Shown here piece by piece: positions 1-5,321 of a DNA stretch of 6,092 bases. The position numbers were made by a program, and so were the translations under genes. Each line of letters opens with the position of its first letter. Position 1 is the first letter of the stretch. Source of the DNA: Achromobacter sp. (GTDB lineage Bacteria; Pseudomonadota; Gammaproteobacteria; Burkholderiales; Burkholderiaceae_B); assembly GCA_003454835.1 (NCBI GenBank), contig DMTA01000137.1, forward strand, positions 1 through 6,092. The letters run 5' to 3'. Under the pieces are notes generated by a model, which was not told where the DNA came from, did not search any database, and was given only the letters and a program-made list of their open reading frames with translations.

Positions 1-420
1 ATGCGGTCCGGGTTCGCCGGCCACCGGCACCGTCTCCGACCCGGCTTGCAGCGCGCCGTCCGCCGCCACGGGCAGCACCGCCAGCGCGCCGGTCAGATGG
101 TTGGACACCATCAGATAGCGGGCCGAAGGCCCCAGCGCCAGATGGACGGGATTGCGGCCCTGGCAGTCCTGCGTGTGCCAGGGCGTCAGCGTGCCGTCGC
201 GCGGATCGCGGCGCAGCGCGCTGACCTCGCTGCTGTCGCCGTGCACGGTGTACAGGATCGGCAGCGACGGATGCGGCAGCAGATACGACGGATTGTGCAG
301 GCCACCCACGACCTGCTTGAGCGTCAGCGTTCCCGTCTCCGGCGCGTAGTCGAACACACTGATGCCCTCGCCGCGGGCATTGCGTTCCCGGGTGGTCCGG
401 GAACCGATATAGACATGCAT
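1..420 (-). CDS. Lactonase-family beta-propeller protein (N-terminal 140 residues; runs off the left edge)
   Basis: The minus-strand frame is open from an ATG at 420 down to base 1 with no stop, so this is the start of a longer protein; family members are about 330-390 residues. It begins MHVYIGSRTTRERNARGEGI and shows the repeating blade pattern of seven-bladed lactonases (3-carboxymuconate cyclase / 6-phosphogluconolactonase type, PF10282): 'GEGISVFDY..ETGTL' at 17-32, 'NPSYLLPHPSLPILYTVHG' at 43-61, 'GRNPVHLALGPSARYLMVSN' at 88-107, then 'HLTGALAVLPVAADGAL' to 124. There is no signal peptide, so it is probably cytoplasmic. Family members hydrolyse sugar or aromatic-pathway lactones; the substrate cannot be told here. 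The start is supported by AAAAGAGG at 436-429, 8 nt upstream. The gene before it on the same strand keeps the C-terminal part of a GntR-type regulator, a common partner of sugar-acid genes, which suggests (inference) a once-regulated catabolic locus. Confidence 0.88.
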   Translation of the reverse strand, partial: MHVYIGSRTTRERNARGEGISVFDYAPETGTLTLKQVVGGLHNPSYLLPHPSLPILYTVHGDSSEVSALRRDPRDGTLTPWHTQDCQGRNPVHLALGPSARYLMVSNHLTGALAVLPVAADGALQAGSETVPVAGEPGPH

Positions 421-428
421 GGCACGAG

Positions 429-436
429 CCTCTTTT
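429..436 (-). promoter_or_regulatory. Ribosome binding site of the lactonase gene
   Basis: AAAAGAGG on the minus strand, 8 nt before the ATG at 420. It supports that start and shows the lactonase has its own translation signal despite the terminator-like hairpin just upstream. Confidence 0.55.
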
Positions 437-446
437 CAGCCAATTG

Positions 447-470
447 AAAACGGCCGCGCCACGCGCGGCC
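447..470 (-). terminator. Putative intrinsic terminator after the chimeric adaptor/GntR gene
   Basis: Perfect 8-bp inverted repeat GGCCGCGC / GCGCGGCC (452-459 and 463-470) with a 3-nt loop. On the minus strand it is followed by GTTTTC (T-run at 450-447). It starts at the base directly after the TAG stop (473-471). The stem is all G/C but the T-tract is only four bases, so it may terminate partially or act mainly as an mRNA 3' stabiliser. The lactonase start lies 27 bp further on. Confidence 0.5.
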
Positions 471-1388
471 CTACGAAGTCAGGATGCCGCTGATGCGGGC
501 CAGGTTGTCGAGCGTGCTGCGCAGATGGGCGGATAGTGCGTCGGCCGCTTCGTCGTTGCGTTCGCGTTCCAGCAGGTCCAGGATGGCCAGGTGCTGGTCG
601 CAATGCTGCTGGTAGCGGCTGCGGTCCTGCATCGAGCGGTAGGACAGCAGGCGGCGCACACGGTTGACGCGCTTGATTGTGTCGATGAAGAACGGATTGC
701 CGGACGCTTCCACCAGCGATTCATGAAAGCGCACGCCGCGATCGTGGAGCTGGTCCGCGGTGTCGGTGGCGATGCCGCCGTCCAGCAGGTGCATTTCCGC
801 GGCGCGGCAGCGCGCCAGCACGGATTTTTCGATGCGAAAGCCGGGTTCGCGCAGCGCCGCCGGCTCCAGCGCCAGCCGCAGCCGGTAGGACTGCAGCAGG
901 CTGTCGGGCGTCGTCATCATGGACGAGAACTCCCAGCCGTAGCCGGGCCGGCGCTGCGCCCAACCCTCTTGCGAAATGCGGCCCAGCAGCGCCTGCGTCT
1001 GCGCCAGTTCGCCTTCGGCAGAAGCCAGCGCGGTCTGGAAGGGGCGCGGATCGATCTCGGCAAGCAACTGGCCTTGCGCCACGGCCTGGCCTTCGGTGTA
1101 GTGCAGTTTGATCAGTTCGCCATCGACCTGGCTTCGCACGGTCACCTGCGCCAGCGGCGTGATGGTGCCTAGCGCGTGCAAGTCGCGCTGCAATGGGCCG
1201 GTTCGCGCGGCAGCGACGCTCACCGCGACGGGAAGCTTCCCATAGTTTGGGGGAGGAGGAGCGGCCGGGCCTTTATTGCCCGCCAGCCAGACCGCCACAC
1301 CGATCAGCAGGGCCAGCGCCAAGGCGGCCGCGATCAGGATCAGGCGTTTGCGTGAGGGGGTGGGGCCCGCTAGGAAGCGCAGGGACAT
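471..1388 (-). CDS. Chimeric ORF: 5' part of an RND/HlyD-type efflux adaptor joined in frame to the 3' part of a GntR-family (FCD) regulator
   Basis: 305 residues in two unrelated halves. Residues 1-135 are the start of a periplasmic adaptor (membrane fusion protein, MdtA/AcrA-like): basic N-terminus, one membrane segment about 16-36, proline-rich linker 41-47, then the first half of the barrel-sandwich (lipoyl-like) domain with 'GTITPLAQVTVRSQVDGELI' at 74-93 and 'EGQAVAQGQLLAEIDPRPF' at 99-117, and the first turns of the helical hairpin to about 135. A normal adaptor has roughly 350-400 residues, so the rest is missing. From about 136-140 the sequence is a GntR regulator: 'EGWAQRRPGYGWEF' (141-154) is the end of the winged helix, and 165-300 is an FCD domain with 'FHESLVEASGNPFF' at 221-234 and candidate metal ligands H222, H266 and H288. 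The recognition helix is absent. Neither half can work in its usual way; an N-terminal anchor would carry the FCD domain to the periplasm. It is best read as a deletion fusion, probably non-functional. No strong Shine-Dalgarno precedes the ATG at 1388. Confidence 0.8.
   Translation of the reverse strand: MSLRFLAGPTPSRKRLILIAAALALALLIGVAVWLAGNKGPAAPPPPNYGKLPVAVSVAAARTGPLQRDLHALGTITPLAQVTVRSQVDGELIKLHYTEGQAVAQGQLLAEIDPRPFQTALASAEGELAQTQALLGRISQEGWAQRRPGYGWEFSSMMTTPDSLLQSYRLRLALEPAALREPGFRIEKSVLARCRAAEMHLLDGGIATDTADQLHDRGVRFHESLVEASGNPFFIDTIKRVNRVRRLLSYRSMQDRSRYQQHCDQHLAILDLLERERNDEAADALSAHLRSTLDNLARISGILTS
966..993 (-). other. Probable fusion (deletion) junction between adaptor and gntR sequences
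   Basis: On the minus strand the adaptor coding sequence (...ELAQTQALL, residues 127-135) passes directly into GntR wing sequence (...ISQEGWAQRRPGYGW, residues 138-152). Residues 136-140 (codons at 983-969) could belong to either parent, so the exact breakpoint is uncertain by several codons. No insertion-sequence end, long direct repeat or inverted repeat is visible at the join, which would fit recombination or slippage at a short shared sequence. Confidence 0.65.
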
Positions 1389-1437
1389 CAGGGCTGCCAG
1401 GCAAGGGGATAGCGGACAGCCGAGATTCTATATTAAT

Positions 1438-1456
1438 AATAATGATTAGCGTTATT
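1438..1456. promoter_or_regulatory. Fur-box-like palindrome in the divergent intergenic region
   Basis: AATAATGATTAGCGTTATT matches the classical 19-bp Fur consensus GATAATGATAATCATTATC at 14 of 19 positions. In the 7-1-7 form it is TAATAAT-G-ATTAGCG from 1437, 11 of 14. It lies in the most AT-rich part of the window, 50 bp before the ATG at 1388 (minus) and 85 bp before the ATG at 1541 (plus). On the minus strand a TTGAAA (1471-1466) is spaced 18 bp from AATCAT (1447-1442), so a minus-strand promoter could overlap the box. Match quality is good for a Fur site, but AT-rich sequence raises the chance of a coincidental match. Confidence 0.45.
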
Positions 1457-1526
1457 TACTCTGATTTTCAAGAAGGGTTTGCGCGTATCGTTTAGAGTGG
1501 CGGCTGTTTTCAATACCCCGGTTTGC

Positions 1527-1534
1527 AAGAGGAG
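1527..1534 (+). promoter_or_regulatory. Ribosome binding site that fixes the start of the acidic helical protein at 1541
   Basis: AAGAGGAG lies 6 nt before ATG 1541. A TTG at 1523 is in frame, but it sits upstream of this strong Shine-Dalgarno and would place the signal inside the coding region. ATG 1541 is therefore the better start. Confidence 0.8.
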
Positions 1535-1540
1535 TGGGTC

Positions 1541-2494
1541 ATGAGCGAAGAATTCGAAAATCAGCGTGAACGATGTGAACGCCTGCAGGAACGGCTGGCG
1601 TCCGAACGGGCCCGCCTGGCGCAGTGGCAGTCGATCGAAGCCGATTACCAGCGCAAATACACTGAGACGCTGCGGCCGCTCGAAGAAAAGCTCAACCAGC
1701 TTCGTTACAAGCTGGTGCTGTGCTTTGACCATGCTTACAAGGAAATGGGCCTGTCCAAGGCCGAGCGCGAATTCGTTTCCGAACTGGTCACGGAATTCTC
1801 GGAAGAACTGCTGGTGCTGGCAACCAAGAGCGAGCTGCCTGCCGGCTGCGACACCGCGCGCCTCAAGACGCTCTACAAGAAGCATCGGGGGGCTGACTAT
1901 GACGCCAACCTGGCCGAACTGACGGAAAGCGCGGGCCAAGAGCTGGCCGACGCGCTGGATCTGGACGTTGCCGACCTGGCCTCGATGTCGCCCATGCAGT
2001 TGCTGCAGATCATTCAGGACCAGTACGACGACGAGGACGCGGAAGAACTGCTGGAATACGCGCGTGTGGTCAAGCTTCCGGCCGTGACCAATAACGTCGC
2101 GTGGCAAGCCTTGCAAGAAGCCGAACGGGAACGCCAGGCCCAGTCCGCCCAGGATCCCGCCCTGCGTACCGAGGTGCAGGCCGCGGCCGACATCCCGGAC
2201 GATCGGCTGCAAGAGACCAACGCGGCGCTCACTGCCCAGCTCGACGACGTGCTGAGCCAGCTTCAGTTCGCCGAGGAAGGCTTCAAGCTGCGCTACGAAC
2301 TGGATCCGTTCGCCACGTTCGAACCGGATGCGGTGATGGGCGAACTGGACGACGATCTCAAGGATATCCAGGAATACATCCAGGAACTGGAGCACGAGGT
2401 CATGCAGTTCTCGGATGAATCCCTGCTCAAGGCGTGGCTCAAGGCAATGCGCCGCGAAGTCGCCGCGATGGAGCGGCGCGAAGATCGGTCATGA
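1541..2494 (+). CDS. Acidic, helix-rich cytoplasmic protein of unknown function, possibly a J-protein-like chaperone without an HPD motif
   Basis: 317 residues, starting MSEEFENQRERCERLQERLA. There is no signal peptide or membrane segment, and it is strongly acidic. A coiled-coil-like region spans about 1-60 ('LRPLEEKLNQLRYKL' at 44-58). A helical region follows at 60-130, then an acidic linker with 'QDQYDDEDAEELLEY' at 159-173. A second coiled-coil-like C-terminal domain covers about 220-305 and ends 'ESLLKAWLKAMRREVAAMER'. From memory, the two ends resemble a group of proteobacterial proteins labelled molecular chaperone DnaJ, which carry a central J-domain-like segment with an HPD tripeptide. 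No HPD is present here, so co-chaperone activity with DnaK is not supported. The gene stands alone on the plus strand: divergent from the chimeric ORF behind a Fur-like box, and convergent with nnrS, whose stop is 48 bp away. Coding is secure; function is not. Confidence 0.85.
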   Translation: MSEEFENQRERCERLQERLASERARLAQWQSIEADYQRKYTETLRPLEEKLNQLRYKLVLCFDHAYKEMGLSKAEREFVSELVTEFSEELLVLATKSELPAGCDTARLKTLYKKHRGADYDANLAELTESAGQELADALDLDVADLASMSPMQLLQIIQDQYDDEDAEELLEYARVVKLPAVTNNVAWQALQEAERERQAQSAQDPALRTEVQAAADIPDDRLQETNAALTAQLDDVLSQLQFAEEGFKLRYELDPFATFEPDAVMGELDDDLKDIQEYIQELEHEVMQFSDESLLKAWLKAMRREVAAMERREDRS

Positions 2495-2541
2495 TGCGTC
2501 GGTCATGACGTAGCGGTCCTGACGCAGCGGTCATGACGCCT
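2486..2541. repeat. Four tandem 14-bp repeats between convergent stop codons
   Basis: Copies are CGGTCATGATGCGT (2486-2499), CGGTCATGACGTAG (2500-2513), CGGTCCTGACGCAG (2514-2527) and CGGTCATGACGCCT (2528-2541). All share the core CGGTC(A/C)TGA(C/T)G. The first copy contains the TGA stop (2492-2494) of the upstream gene, and the last ends one base before the nnrS stop (2543-2545). Three of the four copies contain the palindrome TCATGA. The unit is not a multiple of three and each copy carries a TGA. The array fills the whole gap and could change length by slippage without touching either protein. No clear intrinsic terminator is seen for either gene. Confidence 0.8.
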
Positions 2542-2542
2542 C

Positions 2543-3793
2543 TCAGCCCTTAGGCCGCGATACCGGCATCACCCGCATGACCGGCGCGGCCTGCTTGGCC
2601 GCCGCATCCGCGCGCGGCCGGATCATCATCGGGAAGAACCGCCACAGGTACAGCCCCAGCGCCAACGCCCACGCCGTGGCCGACGCATGCAGCAGGCCCA
2701 GCGTGGCGGCCGTGGGCAACAGCGCCGCCAGCCGCAGCAACGCCGCCAGGATCATCAGCGTGTAGCTCACGACCATGCTGCGGTCCGTGCGCAGCGGCCG
2801 GCCAAGGTGGCCCAGCGCGGTGCGCGTCACCATGCCCAGGATCAGCACCGAAAACCCCGCCACGCCGATGACGTGGGCCGGCCATGCCTGCCGGACGACG
2901 AAACCCGACAATTGCGCCGCGCCCACCAGCAGCCCGATGCCCAGGCCCAGATAGCCGGCATAGAGAATCCAGAGAAGCGGCACGCGCCGCACGGCCCACG
3001 GTTTCCAGGTCACCCACTGCACCAGCGCGATCAGACCGCTGGCCGCCAGCGCCGCCGCGGCGACCTGCTGCACCCCCGCCAGCAGGCAGGCGATGGCAAT
3101 GACGCCAAACCCAAGCTGCCAATGGCCGCTCTTGGTATGCGCAGGGATGTCCAGGCCAGCGACGGCGCGCTTGGCGAAGAAGGGCATGACCCGCCGTGCG
3201 ATCAGCAGGGTCAGCACGGCCATCGACAGCAGGCCGGCATTGAAAAAGCGCATCAACGTGACGTAATCGCCTTGGACGGTTGCCCACAGATACAGCCCGT
3301 TGGTTGCGCCCAGCGCCAGCAGCAGGAGCGGAACGCCGTAGTTGCGCTGGTTGCGGGTGACGGCGACGGCGCGTCCCAGCGCCCCGGCCGCCCACAGAAA
3401 GAAGAGCAGGTCGGCGGCCGCCGCAATGGCAAATGCCGGGCGACCCGGCACCAGATAGCCCACCCGCGCCACGACCCATAACCCGCACAGGGCCGCCAGG
3501 GGGTTGCCGCGCAGCGGGTTCTTGCCCGTCCAGTTGGCGCCCGCCGTCAGCAGAAAACCGACGGCGATGGTGGCGACGAAGCCCCACAGCATTTCGTGCG
3601 CATGCCAGAACATGCCGTTCAGCACGCCCGTCAGGCGGGCCGGCGCGTGCACCCAAAGCAGCACGGAGAACAGGGCCCAGAAACAGCCCGCCAAGTACAG
3701 CGGGCGAAATCCCATTTCGGTGAAAGCGCGCCATTCGGGCGGTGCCGGGCGCGGCTTTTGTGCGGGTTCTTCAATGGAAAGCAGGGTGCTCAT
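2543..3793 (-). CDS. nnrS: NnrS family haem/copper membrane protein, nitric-oxide stress
   Basis: 416 residues starting MSTLLSIEEPAQKPRPAPPE. It is a polytopic inner-membrane protein with about 12 hydrophobic segments. Family hallmarks are 'MGFRPLYLAGCFWALFSVLL' at 27-46, the histidine motif 'GMFWHAHEMLWGF' at 60-72 (H64, H66), 'NAGLLSMAVLTLLIARRVMPFF' (185-206), 'WPAHVIGVAGFSVLILGMV' at 304-322 (H307) and 'RTALGHLGRPL' at 324-334 (H329). Conserved histidines are the expected haem or copper ligands. NnrS is known from Rhodobacter and Vibrio work to relieve NO stress, and it is widely found in NsrR or NnrR regulons. The frame is open further upstream to an ATG at 3925, but that extension is hydrophilic and would cover the NsrR-like operator (3835-3857). 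ATG 3793 also gives the usual N-terminus, although no strong Shine-Dalgarno precedes it. It is divergent from narK1, so control by NO and by low oxygen is likely. Confidence 0.95.
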   Translation of the reverse strand: MSTLLSIEEPAQKPRPAPPEWRAFTEMGFRPLYLAGCFWALFSVLLWVHAPARLTGVLNGMFWHAHEMLWGFVATIAVGFLLTAGANWTGKNPLRGNPLAALCGLWVVARVGYLVPGRPAFAIAAAADLLFFLWAAGALGRAVAVTRNQRNYGVPLLLLALGATNGLYLWATVQGDYVTLMRFFNAGLLSMAVLTLLIARRVMPFFAKRAVAGLDIPAHTKSGHWQLGFGVIAIACLLAGVQQVAAAALAASGLIALVQWVTWKPWAVRRVPLLWILYAGYLGLGIGLLVGAAQLSGFVVRQAWPAHVIGVAGFSVLILGMVTRTALGHLGRPLRTDRSMVVSYTLMILAALLRLAALLPTAATLGLLHASATAWALALGLYLWRFFPMMIRPRADAAAKQAAPVMRVMPVSRPKG

Positions 3794-3834
3794 GATGTGG
3801 CCAGTGCGGGCAGGGTGTGCCGCGTGCGGGTTTG

Positions 3835-3857
3835 AACGTGTATTTGAAATACATATT
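3835..3857. promoter_or_regulatory. NsrR-like operator upstream of nnrS
   Basis: A perfect 7-1-7 inverted repeat, TGTATTT-G-AAATACA (3839-3853), sits inside a 23-bp element matching the published gamma/betaproteobacterial NsrR pattern (AAgATGyATTTn and its complement) at 19 of 22 defined positions; only 3837, 3838 and 3855 differ. Its near edge is 41 bp before the nnrS ATG at 3793. On the minus strand TAATAT (3858-3853) could be a -10 element overlapping the site, the usual geometry for repression relieved by NO. Its centre is 190 bp from the narK1 start, so nnrS is the natural target. Confidence 0.8.
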
Positions 3858-3890
3858 AACTCCACGGGTATCCCGGCGCGATCTGCCTGC

Positions 3891-3904
3891 TTGATCCAGC
3901 GCAA
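3891..3904. promoter_or_regulatory. FNR/Anr/Dnr-like box between nnrS and narK1
   Basis: TTGATCCAGCGCAA matches TTGATNNNNATCAA at 8 of 10 defined positions, with one perfect half-site. The centre (3897.5) is about 104 bp upstream of the nnrS ATG and 138 bp upstream of the narK1 ATG. Placed at -41.5 for nnrS, transcription would start near 3856, at the edge of the NsrR-like site. Placed at -41.5 for narK1, it would start near 3939. No convincing -10 hexamer decides between them; narK operons are classically FNR/Anr dependent, so it may serve narK1, nnrS or both. Confidence 0.5.
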
Positions 3905-3977
3905 GTCTGTCCGGAACACCTGCATGACTAGGCACTTCGGAAATGGCCCTTTGGTCGGCTGGGGAATGGTGAGCGAA

Positions 3978-3999
3978 GGGTGGCCTCCTTAGGCTACCC
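3978..3999 (+). promoter_or_regulatory. Hairpin in the probable narK1 leader
   Basis: GGGTGGCCT (3978-3986) and AGGCTACCC (3991-3999) pair over 9 positions (one G-U in RNA) around the 4-nt loop CCTT. The hairpin ends 36 nt before the narK1 ATG. No T-tract follows, so it is not a typical terminator. It could be a leader structure affecting translation or stability, or a DNA dyad. The run CCTCCTT (3984-3990) across arm and loop resembles the anti-Shine-Dalgarno end of 16S rRNA. Role unknown. Confidence 0.4.
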
Positions 4000-4035
4000 A
4001 CATACGCATTTGTCAGCAAAAAAGCGAGACCAACC

Positions 4036-5295
4036 ATGGCAGCACATCAATCCTCGGCCGGCGCGCCGATGCGGGTCCTGATATCCAGTACGTTTGCCTT
4101 CACCATCTGTTTCGCGGTGTGGATGATCTTCGCCGTGCTGGGTATCCCCATAAAGACCCAGCTCGGCCTGTCTGAAACGCAATTCGGCCTGCTGGCCGCC
4201 ATGCCGGTCCTCACCGGCTCCCTCGTGCGGGTGCCGCTGGGCATCTGGACCGACCGCTACGGCGGCCGGCCCGTGTTCTTCGTGCTGATGCTGCTGGCGG
4301 TGGTGCCGATCTGGCTGCTGTCGTACGCCACGGAATACTGGCAGTTCCTGGTGCTGGCGCTGTTTGTGGGCCTGACCGGCGGCTCGTTTTCGGTGGGCAC
4401 GCCCTACGTGGCCCGCTGGTTCCCGCGCAACAAGCAGGGTCTGGCCATGGGCATATTCGGCGCCGGCAATTCCGGTTCGGCCATCACCAAGTTCGTGGCG
4501 CCCGCGCTGATCGCGGCCGCGGCCGGGTCCTGGGTCATCGTGCCGCAGGTGTACGCCGTGGCGCTGCTGGTCACCGCGATCCTGTTCTGGATGTTCTCGT
4601 CTTCCGATCCCTCGCATCGCGTTGCGGGCGGCGCATCGTTGTCGGCGCAGTTCGCCATGCTGAAGGACCCGCGCGTCTGGCGCTATTGCCAGTACTACTC
4701 GGTCGTGTTCGGCGGCTATGTGGCCCTGGCGCTCTGGATGACCAAGTACTACATCGGCGAATACGGCTTCGACATGAAGCTTGCCGCGCTCTTGGCCGCA
4801 TGCTTCTCGCTGCCTGGCGGCGTGCTGCGTGCAGTGGGCGGCTGGATCTCCGACCGCTACGGCGCCTACAAGACCACGTGGTGGGTGATGTGGGTGTGCT
4901 GGGTCGCGTTCTTCCTGCTGAGCTACCCGCAAACCGAATTCACCGTCATGACCGCCGCCGGCCCGCGCTCCTTCGGCATCGCGCTGGGTCCGGTCACCTT
5001 CACCATCCTGCTGTTCATCGTCGGCATCGCCATGGCGGTCGGCAAGGCCTCCGTCTTCAAGTTCATTTCCGATGAATTCAGCGACAACATCGGCGCCGTG
5101 TCCGGCATCGTCGGGCTGGCCGGCGGCCTGGGCGGCTTCATTCTTCCCATCATGTTCGGCGTCCTGCTCGACCTGACCGGCATCCGCTCCAGCGCCTTCA
5201 TGCTGCTGTACGGCACGGTCTGCGTCTCGCTCATCTTCATGCACTTCAGTTTCCGGCCCGAAAGCGCGGCCATTGCTCGGCAACAAGCCGCCTGA
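4036..5295 (+). CDS. narK1: Nitrate transporter, MFS nitrate/nitrite porter type I (NarK1)
   Basis: 419 residues with 12 membrane segments, a full-length member of the major facilitator nitrate/nitrite porters in the inner membrane. 'VLTGSLVRVPLGIWTDRYGG' (58-77) carries R65 in TM2, and 'PGGVLRAVGGWISDRYG' (260-276) carries R265 in TM8; these correspond to the two nitrate-binding arginines of E. coli NarK (R89, R305). Nitrate signatures are visible at 'GIFGAGNSGSAITKF' (139-153) and 'SGIVGLAGGLGGFILP' (356-371). The N-terminus, which enters TM1 quickly ('MRVLISSTFAFTICFAVWM', 12-30), is type I, generally assigned to proton-linked nitrate uptake. The start is ATG 4036 with only a weak purine-rich signal (AGCGAGA) before it; a second ATG at 4069 would still keep all membrane segments. 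It is the first gene of a narK1-narK2 transcription unit, divergent from nnrS. Confidence 0.95.
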   Translation: MAAHQSSAGAPMRVLISSTFAFTICFAVWMIFAVLGIPIKTQLGLSETQFGLLAAMPVLTGSLVRVPLGIWTDRYGGRPVFFVLMLLAVVPIWLLSYATEYWQFLVLALFVGLTGGSFSVGTPYVARWFPRNKQGLAMGIFGAGNSGSAITKFVAPALIAAAAGSWVIVPQVYAVALLVTAILFWMFSSSDPSHRVAGGASLSAQFAMLKDPRVWRYCQYYSVVFGGYVALALWMTKYYIGEYGFDMKLAALLAACFSLPGGVLRAVGGWISDRYGAYKTTWWVMWVCWVAFFLLSYPQTEFTVMTAAGPRSFGIALGPVTFTILLFIVGIAMAVGKASVFKFISDEFSDNIGAVSGIVGLAGGLGGFILPIMFGVLLDLTGIRSSAFMLLYGTVCVSLIFMHFSFRPESAAIARQQAA

Positions 5296-5321
5296 CCCAC
5301 CCACCATCCTGAGAGAACCTC

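Noticed and set aside
1..447. 148-residue plus-strand frame opposite the lactonase gene
   Set aside because: Arg/Gln-rich low-quality composition with no recognisable domain; the opposite strand encodes clear lactonase blades through the same bases.
471..1388. Novel membrane-anchored one-component sensor made of adaptor and FCD domains
   Set aside because: Both halves end in the middle of folded domains and a stub of the winged helix remains, which fits an accidental deletion join better than an evolved architecture.
1433..2395. 320-residue minus-strand frame antisense to the acidic helical protein
   Set aside because: Phe/Gln/Val-rich mirror of a Glu/Asp/Lys-rich gene. The plus frame has a strong ribosome binding site and a coherent helical protein, whereas the minus frame has no domain.
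2687..3481. 264-residue plus-strand frame inside nnrS
   Set aside because: Gln/Arg/His-rich shadow of a certain membrane-protein gene; no start signal or family motif.
3794..3925. N-terminal extension of nnrS to ATG 3925
   Set aside because: The extra 44 residues are unlike NnrS N-termini, and the stretch holds the NsrR-like operator and the FNR-like box.
4003..4022. Possible second NsrR half-site (GCATTT) before narK1
   Set aside because: Only one half matches; the other half has no AAATGC-like sequence.
3771..4037. 88-residue minus-strand frame in the nnrS/narK1 intergenic region, with AAGGAGG at 3990-3984
   Set aside because: No start codon lies at a proper distance after AAGGAGG, the frame overlaps the regulatory sites, and the product has no recognisable features.
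3994..5307. 437-residue minus-strand frame antisense to narK1
   Set aside because: Low-complexity His/Asp/Gly/Arg composition typical of the antisense of a GC-rich membrane-protein gene; narK1 on the plus strand is unmistakable.
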